Source of the DNA: Ignelater luminosus
Taxonomy: Eukaryota; Arthropoda; Insecta; Coleoptera; Elateridae
Assembly: GCA_011009095.1 (NCBI GenBank)
Contig: VTPC01091258.1
Location: 186,001 to 250,000 of the forward strand
Direction of reading: 5' to 3'
DNA length: 64,000 nucleotides
This document shows, in pieces, positions 36,280 through 49,245 of this stretch. A model generated the notes under the pieces. The model was not told the DNA's origin, made no database searches, and was given only the letters and a program-made list of their open reading frames with translations. The position numbers were made by a program, and so were the translations under genes. Numbering within the stretch: position 1 is the stretch's first letter; every line of letters starts with the position of its first letter.

Positions 36280-37467
36280 GTGCATATAAAATGTCGGATT
36301 GTATGAAAAACATTAAAACTGTTTAATTTTTAGAAAACGAATTTTTATTTATTAAAATCATTTCAGTTTGCTTCAATACACTAACAAGGGCATAAATACC
36401 AATTTTAAAGAAATCTGAATTTTTAGGCTAGGTGAAGTCCGCGACAGCCCTTCTAAATTCTTCTTCGTTAATATACGTTTTCTCTTTTAAGAAGAGGTCG
36501 AGATGTTTAAACAAATGATAATCCGTTGGAGATAAGTTTGGTGTATATGGTGGATGCTATAGAGTCTCATAGTTTAAATCATTAAGTTTCAAAACTGTTG
36601 CGTGCGATATGCGAGGTCTTGCATTATCATGTAACAGAATGGACACTGTATCTTCAATTCATTGTGCATTTGTTTAATGCATTGGCAGTACGTATCTGCT
36701 GTTATGCGCTGACTAGTAGGTAAGAAGGATTAATCAATTATAGCGTATATACTCAACCAACTGTTAACAGAACTTTTTGTGGTTGAAGTAGAGTAGAGGC
36801 TTTGGAGCATGTCTTGGCGATTCGTCTTTGTCTAGCTATTGAGATGTTCTCGTACGATTGTCGTACAATACCACGTGTCACTATTTGGTGCAAAAACGGT
36901 TCGCGATTGTTTCCTGTCGAATGCGAAGAAGGAGCTCACTTATCCATTTTTCTAATTTTACCTATAACACGTAAATGTCGTATTACTGTAGTATGATCAA
37001 CGTTTAACCTGTCTTCAAGTTCTCTAGAGATTTGGCGTGGTTCTTTTTCAACTGAAGTCTTTAAAACTTCGTCGTCAGCTGCAGTCTAAGGCCTGCCTCG
37101 CGCCTCATTTTAAAGTGATTTATCTACAGAATGGACATCTGGAACCAACGATGTACGGTTCGTTTGTTTACGGTATCTGCCCCATCTACCTCGTTCATGT
37201 CGCGAGTTACGACCGCCGCACTATTTCCATCAAGTTTAAATTCATCTCGGATTACAATACTCATTTCACTGTTTCCCATTATCATCATGTAGTAGTTTAT
37301 AACTTAAACATTATGGATAGGTAAATACTTAAACAAAATAACTTTTATACTCGTGCTGTACAGACAACTAACTCGGTTTCTACTACAGACTACATTTTGT
37401 TAGTCCAACTTTACACAATATTAAGCAATATACTGGACATATGCAAAATTCGACATTTCATATGCAC
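36280..37467 (-). mobile_element. Mariner element with TIRs, inactive
   Basis: The 1188-bp element starts GTGCATATAAAATGTCG and ends with the near-complement CGACATTTCATATGCAC, flanked by TA on both sides (36278-36279 and 37468-37469). It carries a decayed mariner transposase on the minus strand. Length, termini and target site all fit a mariner. Confidence 0.85.
36428..37279 (-). pseudogene. Mariner transposase, decayed
   Basis: The remnant can be followed from an ATG at 37279 (MGNSE, then IRDEFKLDGNSAA and NKRTVHRWFQ, the N-terminal helix-turn-helix) through VIGKIRKMDKW in other frames. It continues to QRITADTYCQCIKQMHN, LLHDNARPRISH (second catalytic Asp) and NLSPTDYHLFKHLD (third catalytic Asp), ending FRRAVADFT and stop at 36428. 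The block with the first Asp (CDEKW in relatives) is missing or unrecognisable. Several stops and frameshifts interrupt it, and at about 284 codons it is shorter than the usual 340 or so. Dead copy. Confidence 0.85.
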
Positions 37468-37469
37468 TA

Positions 37470-40344
37470 TCCTACTCTCTATAAATACAAACGGGTTAGG
37501 ATTAAATTAAATTTTCCAGATTTCTTCGAGACCAAAGTGGCTTTGAGAAATCATCTTAAAAATCGTAAGAGTTTTGTAATCTTTTTGTTTTCGGACTAAA
37601 AAGTAAAACTTATATATCTGCAGAAGGGTTATTTATGGCATTGTAAAAATGACAAAAACTGTTGGATGAATAATCCTTTAAACTTCTAAATACTACTGTT
37701 ATCATTCAGTGGCATTATTTCGGTTGGAAGCTATTTGCACACCCACTGTTAAAATTATGATTACCTGACTGCTTTTATTTTGAGTAGTAGCCGCTCTTTG
37801 TTCCACAAGTAATTGCATAGTCATAAAACAACAAAAATCATCTTATTAGAATAAAGGCCGTTTAACCAAATATTTTGTTCCTTTTTATCTGTTTTTAGGG
37901 ATATATCTTAACATAGATATTCAAATGGGTTTCCCGGGTTTGGACCTCGATAGCTCTGGATTTGTAGTTCTTCCCTTAATTTAAAATATTTATTTTATAA
38001 AGTTGTCAATGAAATTTTAAAATTTGTCGCTCTAAGATTTATACATCGTAGGGAAAATCATAACATACAATGACTATGTTAATACTTAAACAATTAGAAA
38101 ATAAAAATATGCAAATTAAATGAGTCATAAAAATAAACACAAAATTAAATAATGTCCTATTAAGTTAAACATTTAATAACTATTTATTTTTTTGTATTGT
38201 ATAATTATATATATTTAATTTCTTCATTTGTAATCAGGGTTGGGAAGTTACACATAAAAACTGTTTTTTACGTTACACATTGCAACTAAGGTAAGAATGT
38301 GCTGAATACTTTTAGCTCAGACATAACAGGAAAGAAATCTATTATTACAGTAATTTCCAAAATGGCTGTAAGAAACCTTAGCGAAATAAACAAGCTGATC
38401 CTTCACAATGGTTCTTAGCCAAATCTATAATTCAGGTATTAAAGCATTTCTGCGCGAACGAGTTTAGTAATTGTCTTCAAAAGAACAGAAATCTTCCTCT
38501 ATTAAGAAGTGTCATTGTTTGAACGAACACGTAGTATCTTTTATCAACATTTAAAAGCTCTGCGCTGTAATAAATCAGAAGAATCATACGCTAGTCAGCA
38601 ATAACTATTCTGTGAGTAGGTTATTTGGTTCAGGTATGCTTTATTTAATATTTTATTGCTACTAGATTTACTATCGTGTGGAAAGTATCTATGGAATAAA
38701 TTCAATAATTTGGTTACTCATAATAATTCACAAAAACGGTGAAATAGGTAACTAATGTTTTTAATTTTGCTTGTTTCGACTTATCTTGCATGTTCGTAAT
38801 GTCAGATTTTAAGTTATGACGTTATAGGTATTTTTTTAAGTGGAGTGGTATATTTTGTATTTTATTTTTAGATAGCACCTTTAAAAAGCTTTTCAGCAAA
38901 GCTTACTTGATATATTTACCTTCGACAGTTCTCGAAATATTTACACTTTTACAGAGTTCAACAAAATTCATTCCTCTCTTCTTTATGGTTCTTTGGGATT
39001 TATTGTGGGTAATTAAGTAGTCAAACATCTAAATTGGTTTATGTCATTTATTATTTCAAAAGCAATTTACTTTTTAGCGTTTCAAAACATAATAAACTGG
39101 AAAAGTTATTGCGTATAGTAATGACAGGATCTTTGTTTTGTCATTTTAAACGGATCAGACTACATAGCTTTCTTCTGCAATATGCAAACGTTAAACAAGT
39201 CGAGAAGTTTGGGCAAATTGTGCAACTATCGCTGAATATAAAAATATATACTAGGGCATTTTATTTGAAAGAAGCAAAATAACAGAAGTTTTACTTGCCA
39301 TGCTATGAAACACTTCGTGTAGTTGAAGACAATTTTAAAGCATAAAGGTAATTGTTCTGTTCAACCTTCCTTAGTAACACTTTGATATTTCTAAAAATAA
39401 TGCCACTACCCTCCGTCTACAAATCATTGTAGCAGCTTGTTTATCAAAACTCCTTAATAAATGCTCACCTTGTTAATGTGTTTTCATTTTGTTTGTTTCA
39501 GATAGATAGGTAAGTTTACATTCTAATCTCTTTAAACGGCAAGGATCTTATCGTGGTGTGATACCCAAAGATCACGTGATTGTAAGTATAAAACTATATC
39601 TTAACGCCAACCATTTCGCTTTCGGATAGCTTTAGGTGGACCGAACAATGGTTGGCACTTTTGAATAAAAATTTGTGCATATTTACTGTTTTAAGGACTA
39701 TCTTGACTAACTTTGTTGAACCTTTTCTAGCTATTACTAAAGTACTTTAAATTTTACAAAAATAGAAACTTTTCCTCTCAGTATTCAGTGTTCTTGTAAT
39801 TTTGCAACTTTTAAGTTGAACACTAGCATTACCATCTTAATGTATCTTACAGTTCATATTTTACTGTTGCACATTGAAGTATGATAATATACCTTGTTTA
39901 AGTGTTCTTAATACAAGTATGTATTAGCCTCATAATTAAATCGTGTGTTTGTTTAAGTCAAAGTACAAATAATTAGTATAAAATTTGTAAAAAGGCGTAT
40001 CAATACAGTAACGTACTCTTATTATGTAACAAACAATATAACAAACAAATGAATAAATAAAAGCATTACTAAATATTACACAGCGTCAAGACATTCTTCA
40101 AAATAAAACTAAGCTGTACTGATTTAAAAAGTTTTGACCCCGTTACAAAAGCACGAAAAGTAACTGACAAATTGCTTAATTTTTAATAAATTTATTTAGA
40201 TTATTTCTAATAAAAGGTACACATGAGAATAAATACGTAGGTATAATGAGAATCTTTAAGTTTATAAATGCATTTTTGCAGCCCTCTCTGTAAGCTAGGC
40301 CAGCTTTTCGTTGGAAAGCGAAAATACAAGCTACTTCAGTACAT
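37470..40344. other. AT-rich DNA without recognised features
   Basis: Short ORFs such as 39034-39282 carry no motif. No inverted repeats of note were seen. Confidence 0.5.
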
Positions 40345-41126
40345 TGCCCCAGACGATAATGGCATATAGCATTACCGAGTAGACTAAAGCAAAATACAAG
40401 TTTCTTAAAACCTTACTAGAAACATTGTTGAATAAGCTACATATAAGCAACAGCGTCGACGTGGTTGTGTCAGGATAGGTGTGGGTCCAATCAGATGCCA
40501 AGAAATGATATATTAGTCGGATTGGTAAAATTCTCAATCTCTCTTAAGCTGAAGGTCATTTTGTGTTTTGGATTGATTAAAGAGCATCTTATTAGCAGAG
40601 AACCACTGTGAAGTAACCAGCTGCGCATTTTGAATTGAAATGATGCTATCTTGTAGGTTAGTGGGCAAGCGGTTCACAAATATTATAAATAAAATTGGGC
40701 TTAACAGCGAGGCTTGTGGTATTCCAGCAGATAAGGGTTTTCTGTTGACAGCAGACCATTGTGATTTGTTGCCTGCTGCGCAGGTAAGACCGAAGCTTTT
40801 TTTTTGCTAGAATCAAAGTCTTAAGCTCCTAGTTGTCTTGGTAAGATATCCTGTGAAACGCAATCGAACACTTTCGTAATGTGACCAAACGAAACGGCAG
40901 CAAACTGTTTATCTTCATAAGATCTTTAAATATCAGAAACCAAATCTAAGACTCTAGAAACCGTGCTACAATTTTTCTTAAAACCATATTGAGCTTTAGT
41001 GAAAAGTTTGTTCGATTCAAAATAATAATTTACATGAATTACCATACATTTCTGTATAATTTTTCCTAGGACAAAATCAAACGAAATTGGACGAAAGAGT
41101 ATCTTTTCTACAATCAATCTTGTCAA
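40345..41126 (-). pseudogene. Non-LTR (LINE) reverse transcriptase remnant
   Basis: The minus strand carries fragments of a LINE reverse transcriptase of CR1/Jockey flavour: FRPISF...VLGKIIQKC, then NKLFTKAQYGFKKNCST and VLDLVSDI, then KVFDCVSQDIL (motif A), GIPQASLLSPILFIIFVN (motif B region), SANKMLFNQSKTQN and a late YSVMLYAIIVWGN. In motif A a His stands where the catalytic Asp is expected, and the [F/Y]xDD block between motif B and SANKMLF is absent. Stops and frameshifts separate the pieces. Its upstream (5') edge abuts the Gypsy fragment that starts at about 41130. Confidence 0.8.
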
Positions 41127-41129
41127 AGC

Positions 41130-42603
41130 ATGTCACTAGATACCACCGGCAGGAGAGGATATTCCAAACACCGCAGTTACAACGCCCTTCGGATTATTCG
41201 AATATTTAGTAATACCATTCGATCTTAGAAATAAAGCGCAAGCTTTCCAAAGATTTAATGACCACATACTTCGAGATTTAGACTTATGTTATACCTATCT
41301 TGGCAACACTCTAGCTGCACCAGAAATTGAAGTACAACACTTACAATATTTAAAGTTATTATTTGACCGTTTAAATTGACACGGTATAACCGTTAAGTCA
41401 TATAAGTGCGTGTTCGGACTACTAGAAGTCAAGTTTCTCAAATATCAGGTCAATGCCCACGCAACAAAACTCCTATCTGAGAAAGTGAAAGTAATTAGTA
41501 AGTTCGCTGGAGCGACAACTGTCTCTGCAACGATTCCTCGATATGATAAACTTTTATCGTTGTTTCCTACCTCATACTGAGCAAATACAAGCAACGCTTC
41601 ACGACATGCTGAAAGGAAACAATAAAAGAAGTAATTTTCCTTTTAGCTGGATCAAAGAAGCGGAAACCGTTTTTGATCAAGTGAAAGCATCTCTTGCGGA
41701 AACAGCGATGCCAGCTCATCCTATTATAGGTGCATTTCTAGCACTTGTGGTAATTTACAATAGTTTATAAATCACCATGGCATCCACTTGCTTTTTACAC
41801 TAAAAAAACTTTTACCATCTGAGTGAAAACATAGCGCATACGACCGCGAACTACTTGCTATTTACGAAGCAGCGAAACATTTAAGACACGAAGTGGAAGG
41901 ACAATTTTCAACCGACATACGCCACATTTCCAAAAAAGACAACAATGTAGCAGATTCTCTTTCTCGTATTACGGAAACAACCACCTCACTTGACTATCAA
42001 GCACTTGCAAAATCACAGGCATTATATCAACTTTTAAATCGACCTGATAGTGTATTACAGTTGAAGTTAGTAATATCAATTTGTATTGTGATATTTCTAT
42101 CAAAAGTGTCAGACCTTTTATCACACACCCATTTCGACGTCCCATTTTCGATAGTACGCACTTCACACTTTGGAGAACGTGCTACAACCAAATTCTTTAC
42201 TTCAAAGTTTCTGTGGCCATCCATAAACAAAGACTATAAAAAGTAGTGCAGATGTCGCATACTCTGCCAGCAAGCCAAAGTACATAACTAGACACGTATC
42301 CACATCATTAGGTACTTCTGAAACACGTAGTGCGAGGTTTTAACGTATTCATATAGATTTAGTGGGCTTCCTCCCAATTTCTAAAGAATATAAATATCTT
42401 TTTACGTGTGTCGACTGTTATACCCTGGCCAGAATGGATTGAACGATTTGGTGTTCCCGTGCGCATAACAACCGACCAAGGGCGACGATTCGAATATGTA
42501 TTATTCAAGGAATTACATCGTTTATTTAGTTCATGCACCTCCGAACCACACCATATCATCCACCTGCTAAAGCATTGCAAGTATAAAGTGCCGCCCTTAT
42601 TTT
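41130..42603 (+). pseudogene. Ty3/Gypsy pol remnant (RT-RNase H-integrase)
   Basis: The domains are in Gypsy order. RT begins at EDIPNTAVTTPFGLFEYL and continues through RNKAQAFQRF and KSYKCVFGLLEVKF, but the catalytic YxDD is replaced by YLGN. After a one-base frameshift near 41510 comes FLDMINFYRCFLPH and the WIKEAETVFDQVK connection, then RNase H (SAYDRELLAIYEAAKHLRHE and IRHISKKDNNVADSLSRI). Integrase follows with ATTKFF and LWPSINKDYKK, a zinc-finger part CRCR..C, IDLVGFLPISKEYK (first Asp) and VRITTDQGRRFEY (second Asp). It breaks off before the catalytic Glu. Multiple stops; no gag, protease or LTRs were found. It is a truncated, dead copy. Confidence 0.85.
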
Positions 42604-42610
42604 AAGCAGT

Positions 42611-44490
42611 TCAATAAACATTATTTATTATTATTATTTTTAGTATGTTTCTTATTGACTTCCTAAATGTCTTTTAATTATCGCTGTTTTAAATACAGAG
42701 CTATCTTTAGACATAGTTCAGCCATGGTCTTATGTGGTAGCTACATATCTTTTTTCCATATCTACTCACCACATGTCTCACTACACATGCTCTTTGCGAT
42801 ATCCTTATTCTCACCTTCCTTGTTTCTCCTTGTCTGTAAGCATTATATAATACGTGGCACTAATCTGAATATATGAGATGCAGAACTAATTTTTTTTGGT
42901 TTCATGTTCCTGGGTAACATATCGGACATTATCACGTCTATGCTTTTTATTTTCTTTAGTATAATCCGTGCATCTTGACCTCTCTAAGTTGTTAAATGCA
43001 TTCTTGTCTAAACCAAAATAAAAACAAATCCAGATCTTTCTGAATATAGATACAGTCTAAATAGTCTGTCTCTTTAAAATGTCTCCCGATTAAAGTAAAA
43101 ACACTTTTTCTGTCTCCACCCAAGCTTTTCTTACGCGGAAAGACCATTTACTCCTTAATTTGAATATACAGTGTTTTCTGAGACTAAGTATAAACATTAA
43201 ATAGACTATATGACAGATGTAAAGCTACATTTTCCAAAGATTCGCAGTTTAGTGCTTATTCTGACGAAAATATTGAATATAAAATTTATAAAATAGTAAT
43301 CACCTTTAGTATTTTAAAAATAGACTTTGACTTTTAGTTATTATTGAAATGACTAACTGCATGGTTTTGTTACACAGGGTGATCGGAAACTCCAACTATC
43401 ATTTCTCTCAATAATAAAATATACGATTTATGAATCGATTAGTTCTGAAAATAGATTTTTGCTACATTTTTTAACTGTTAGATTTAAATATTTTGCGGCA
43501 TACTTCCTGTGTGTCTTTATAGCATTTATATTTTATTCTTCACTTTTAAGGTCTAGAATTCAATGAGTCATTATTGGGATTACGCAAATACTAATTGTTA
43601 CATACAAGTAGAAAGCAATAATTTACATTTATACGAGAATGGCCCTAGAGAATAATTTAATTATTTTGCGCAGTTCGCATTTATTATCAAATTACATATT
43701 CCCTGTCAACGTTTAGGATATTAAAGCTCAAATATAGCATCTAGACCACCGAAATACTGAATTGTGATAAGTAATAATTCAGTCTAATGAGTCGAGCATT
43801 TTCCAATAACTGATCTAACTAAATCATGTGTACGGCGTCTGATACTAAAATGCAATCGGGAATACATTAATCTATTTCATATAAGTTAGATTTACCTGTG
43901 GTTTAATAACTAGAAATGATTTAGTATTATCTGAAGATTTATTTCTGACCACAACCTTCTTTCATATATAAACGCTCACCCTAAAACTTTAATAATATTA
44001 AAATCGATAAGAGAAAAGATTAATAGGCTTGAGATAAAAGAATATTTCGTCATAGGTGCATGTTTGATGAAAAATACCAAATAACCTATCCTTTCGCATT
44101 AAGACAAAAAGAGATAAACTGTATTAACAGAAACAACGCCCGTCTTTATAACTTAGCGGCGATACGCTTTCGAAACTTTCTTGATATTTTTCAGCCGAGT
44201 CAGCGCTTAATGATTTCATGGCTGTTTATCACATGATGTTGTTCCTATCTTCACTCTCGATTATCTAATTCGTTTAATATGAATTTTGCGCCAACTTCTT
44301 AGTTATATATGTCTAATTTAGAGTGCAATTTACATCTACAGAAAAGTTAATTCTTTATAATTTATTATTTTTATTTAATCAGACATTAAAATTGTATAAA
44401 ATTAGACAGCTACTTTTATATGAAAAGAATTAGAGATTTAACTTTAAGATTGCCAGGTATACGCACTTTGTTTTACTAAAATAATGATTG
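42611..44490. other. AT-rich DNA downstream of the Gypsy remnant
   Basis: No gene recognised. A CAGGGTGATC motif at 43375-43384 resembles the CAGGGTGTC terminal family. I looked for a Gypsy LTR here and found no TG...CA repeat pair. Confidence 0.45.
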
Positions 44491-44493
44491 AAT

Positions 44494-44863
44494 TCAACCT
44501 CGCTCAATAACTATTAGTTTTGCAGGTTTTCGCATTTCGAAACGTTTTAAGTCATTTCCTTCTGCTATCAATAAAGCATTAATAACATTTTTTTTAATTA
44601 AATCCATCTCCATGTACAGTTCATGAACTTTGTTTCTGTCTTGCAGTGTAGTGTATTCGGGGGTGTTTTTACGTACGGGGTGAGTAGCTTTTCCATCTCC
44701 AACCATATTCTATAGCGCCCACACATCGAATTCTTTGTAAGCCAGAGGGTGTGAAGTTTTTCATAAAAGTAGTCACAGTTGTTTTGATTTGTATCTTACT
44801 TAAGCGGAGAAATTGCTCTGGGCGACAAAACAAAAGTTGCTGAGGAGAAGTCTCACTAACCAT
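44494..44863 (-). pseudogene. Unrecognised coding-like fragment, two frames
   Basis: Two overlapping minus-strand frames look more protein-like than their surroundings. The upstream one starts MVSETSPQQLLFCRPEQF and includes FMKNFTPSG; the downstream one starts NMVGDGKATHPVRKNTPEY and includes LIAEGNDLKRFEMRKPAK. They could be one protein joined by a frameshift around 44670-44740. I do not recognise a family. It might be a fragment of a transposon ORF or of a host gene, or random. Confidence 0.25.
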
Positions 44864-45120
44864 ATGTATGGTGGCGTAGAAGTCGCATCACCAAAAAAAA
44901 TATGTATTTAAGCAGTAAATTTACATGCAGATAACTATAACGTTGCAAAAACTGCTCAAAATGATATCCTTAGTGATCACAGCTCACACATTATTGAAAT
45001 CGATGTGCAAATCTTTTCACATATGTTGACAGTGTTAAAGTTGTCAAAGAAGTTGGCACAGTTTATCCAAGTTAATGGGTTAAGGTTAAGAATTTTGTCT
45101 ATTTAATTTGTATCCTCAAT

Positions 45121-45410
45121 TGGCCATGAACGAGAAAAATAGACAATCCAGTATGTCGAATTTTTATAATGCCAAGTATCAAATATTAAGATTGTCTGCA
45201 TGACAGATTAGGTTTACTGTCACTTTGAAAACAAGAATTATCACTTTTTGATAAACATGGTACATGTAATAAATCACCGCAGTTCACATAAAATCCTTTT
45301 CATTTCACTACTAATAAAAATATGATTTAAATGCAGCTTAAAGTCATTTTTTCCAGGGTCAACCGAAATCTTGTGGATCATTCGTTACCTTTATAGTGGA
45401 TTTTGGGCAA
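45121..45410 (+). repeat. Dispersed repeat, copy B
   Basis: Diverged collinear partner of 11731-12130 in the same orientation, sharing GCCATG(A/G)ACGA, ATGTCGAA and TGTGGATCATTCGTTA-like phrases. Confidence 0.45.
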
Positions 45411-47094
45411 ATAATATCTTACCAAAGTATTTCAATGCTTCAGCAGAAAGTTTTAGTACTCCTGATTTATCTATATGGTACGTATGTAGGGTTTTAAAAA
45501 TTTTTCATCTTCTAGTCGACAATGGAAGTTTCATTATGTCAAATAATTTTTTCCAACTAGTTTTTCTTTTTAAGTAATTCTAACAGCTTACTGTATTAAT
45601 AATACAAAAATAGTTACCTCAACGGTTCGCGGATCAGTTTTACTAATTAAAGTATTTGTTGCAGACTTACCATCTCCTAAAGTTAAAGTTTTCTTACTGT
45701 TATCCTGACCGATATATATGATATCATTATATAATTGCATTTTGATTTTTTGGCAACAAAACCTCAACAGGGTCCTAACACTGCAAACTCTAGATTGTCA
45801 AGACTAGAAATCCAGAAATATCTAGACGGGTTCATTGTGCTTACTTGCAGTAACGTTAATGATTAAGTCTGTTCAAACCTTTCTGACTGTTATGAGTTTT
45901 GGAGATGTGGAACACTTATCGGTTGTCCACGAAATTCCCACGCTATCTGCACTGTACATTTTCGAATATGTACTGACGTATTTGTATTCAAAGACTGATT
46001 TGAGAAAAATCAAAGATGAGCAGTGATTGATATTGCAAATAAGATAAGAGTACAAAACCATGTCTTAACATTTATTAAAAAATTTTTTTTACCTAAAAAC
46101 TCACGAATTTTGAGGATAACACAATAGAATTTGTGATTTTCTTGCTTATGACTTCCCCTTTTCCCAAATCGAACAACAAAGTGGGCAATCTTTTATTTGG
46201 CTAAATGTAGCTCGGCTTGTCCAATATTTTATTTAAAGGTAAAAACATGCCTTACAAATTCATATATTTAAGTCGATGGTCTCTGTATAAACAAAAACAA
46301 TTAAGAATCCTTTTGGGGATGTTTTAGCATGAAATGGTTAACCGTTGATTTTATTTTAATGGGTAATGGAAAGAAAAATACGTTACCTACTTTGAAAGAT
46401 CAAAGTTAAACAAACTGGTAAACTAGAAGCTTCTTTTAAGAAAACTAACAGTATTCCTAAATCTAGATGAACGTATTTCGTAAAAGGTTGCTTGAGACAG
46501 AGCACTAGAAAAATTAAAAAACGGCAAGTTTATTTTTGTAGCGCATACAAATTTTGTGCTTTACGATATAAATGACATTCTAAAGTTATATACATTATAC
46601 TATCATAAAGTATGTCCACGAATTTTCTGAATTAGTCACAAATCAACAGCTCTTTTTTCTTATAAACTTCCTTAAATATTAAATTTGATCGACAGTCCAA
46701 ATTAATTACAACTTTGTAAAATGGGTCCACACTATTCTACAAATAAACAGAAGGATTTCCAACAAATTAAAAAGTAAAAAACGAAACAAAAGGAGGTATA
46801 CTTATTTAAAGGACAAGGAATTTCCGTAATTATAAACATAATATGGGTGCGGCTCGTATGCATATTCTGATAGTAGGTACCTTTCCAATGTTTGTTACTT
46901 TAGACGTTAGATCTAGTTAGACATAAGAAACGTTTAAAAATATAGAACACAATTTAGGAATTAAAATCACAAAATAATTAAAATAAAATGTATGGGTTAA
47001 TTAATTAGTTATGTACGAATACAGGATGTGAGATAAGTACATTTTTAAGTTTAACAATCAGTGAAATATACTTTTGGCCTATTTACACATCCTC
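45411..47094. other. AT-rich DNA without recognised genes
   Basis: Short ORFs near 45835-46061 occur on both strands and have no motif. Confidence 0.5.
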
Positions 47095-47415
47095 TTGCAT
47101 GTCGGCACCAGAGTGCTGAAATCAATAAGTGTTTGTAGTGAATTACAAATTAACACATCTTTTATGTTTTGTCACCGAGGTGCTAAAATCATTTAGTTTT
47201 CGTACGGAACGTGCTGTTACCGAAACTAATGCATGTGGGCATTCAGGATTTTGGTATCGCTTTGGTTGCATATAAAAAATAAGAGAAACGGACTCTATTA
47301 TGACACCAGATTTTAAAATGTAGAATTGCAGGTTATATGCTCTATTATGTCATTGTTATTTGCTAAGAAAACACAAAATGCAAAATTATCTTCTTACTAA
47401 AATAGTTTTTCAAAT
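47095..47415 (+). repeat. Left arm of a long inverted repeat pair
   Basis: It aligns over about 320 bp with the reverse complement of 48915-49245. Shared phrases include ATAAGTGTTTG, TTAGTTTTCGTA, GGAACGTG, ATTTTGGTA and AAGAGAAACGGA. There are many substitutions and small gaps, so the copies are old. Confidence 0.75.
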
Positions 47416-48914
47416 AGCAATTTGTTTCGCTTGCATATAATAGTATCGGTTTATACGTGTTCTACAACTGTGCGATGAACTTACACAAAGACGTTCCTGC
47501 TTTGCTGACTTGAGTTTGTAGCTCCTGGTTGGGTACAGTCAACTAAAACGAATTGCATTTTGCATTTCTCTCTTACAAGGCCTGCTCAGACGTCGATTCC
47601 TCTGGGAAGTCTTGCGAGATTCCGCGTTCAGGAGGTGACACGAATGGTTCGAAACTTGAGGGATTCCCCTGGCATAGTTTATTAACTGTTACGCCACTAG
47701 TGTTTTTCCCCGAAGCCCTTCCAGCCGGCCCTGCTCTCTTGACATCTTATTGTTGGATTATTCTCAAACGGTCAGGGGAATCTAAAAGACAACTGATTAC
47801 TATAGGTGAATCTTGTTCTGGTACTTTATTTCATCAACCTGTGTTATAAATTGTTATGCTTTTTCAAAAGATATGTAGGAATTTAAGCTGGGCGGACCAG
47901 AATAAAGTATTGCATTTACACCTTAAGGTCTAATGCGCAGCTGCAATAAAACATGCCGCTTAGGGAGCTGATAGTTTTCATCAATCATCAATTCCTCCGT
48001 GGGAAGCTCACTGTTGTCGCAAACCTTATTCCACTTGAGTTTTTTGTATGTTCTCTGGCCTGAGAAATACAGTACTGAGGATTGGTGCGTTGTCAGCATT
48101 CTCTCACTCAGGACTTCAGCCGTTTTCTAACGAAGGCTGGCCACTAAATATATAGAACCAGCATCACCACTGCGAAGATCAGCCACGTGACTAGAGTCTA
48201 AGTACCAAGAACTTATCCAGTAGGAGCAAATAGTCGTTTTTGTCAGATCAGATCAGAAGAGACAAACACTGATAACTACATGTGAAGAAAATGCTTACTA
48301 AATGCACTGCTCCGAGTACATAAAATTACTATGAATAAAACGTCATTTCTTTTTTTAATACAGACACCAAAATGTTATACTAAAGAGTAACAATAATATG
48401 GCTTTTTGTCAATACAAAAGCTTGCCCATATTGTTACAAATAGTAAAGTCTTTTTAGGCAATTTTGTTTGATGGAAGCATTTTTACACATTTAATGTAAA
48501 GCTTTACATATCTAAACGGCTGTTTGGAGCTGCTACTGGCAAGATCTTTTTGCCATGAAATAGGCTCGATGATTTTCTTCAAGTGCTGTAAAATGTATTT
48601 TAACCAAGAATATTAACTATAAAAAACCATTTCCAAAGAATTATCAATTTTATTTTGACATTAACTTACTAGAGTGTTACCAAAGAGAATATGAAATCTA
48701 TGAGCTTGTCTAAATACAAAAACAAAACGAGAAATCTTACTATAATGGTCGTTAGCAGATTTCTTGGCAGTCTAAAAATATAGAATTCATACAATACTTT
48801 TTTCAGTCGTTCAAGCTAAGTGCAGTCATTTTGAAAATAAAAGGTTTATATCATTTTTACCTTTTCTTCACTTGAATGTTTGCCGAATGTTTTCAATTTT
48901 CATTTTCACTGTAT
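47416..48914. other. Interior between the inverted arms
   Basis: About 1.5 kb. It has a GC-richer block (47540-47850) with an ORF containing DVDSSGKSCEIPRSGGD, which I cannot assign, and another patch at 48000-48250. Two diverged direct copies of a phrase (TTA(T/C)(A/C)(C/T)AAAGAG with AATACAAAA about 40 bases on) occur at about 48375-48420 and 48676-48722. No transposase motif was found, so ownership by the arms is unproven. Confidence 0.4.
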
Positions 48915-49245
48915 TTTGTTCTAAACCTATCCAGTTGCTATTTTGATAACAAGACAATTTTATATTTTACAGTTGTCTTGGCAAATAATAATCACATAAA
49001 GTATATAATCTGGAATTTTACATTTCAAAATTTAGTGTCTCAATCAAATCCGTTTCTCTTGCTTTTTACATGCAACGAAAGTATAAACAAGGGGTACCAA
49101 AATCGTAAGTGTCCGCATGCATTACTTTCTGTAACAACACGTTCCTTACGAAAACTAAGCGATTTCAAAATATAAGAGGATGTATAGATTTGTGATTCAC
49201 AACAAACACTTATCGATAGCAGCACCCTGATGTCAACGTGTGTAT
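48915..49245 (-). repeat. Right arm of the long inverted repeat pair
   Basis: Reverse-complement partner of 47095-47415. The arms end outward near 47080 and 49250 without an obvious target duplication. Confidence 0.75.

Noticed and set aside
42611..43400. A Gypsy LTR downstream of the pol remnant
   Set aside because: No TG...CA repeat pair could be matched to DNA upstream of 41130, and integrase is truncated before its last catalytic residue.
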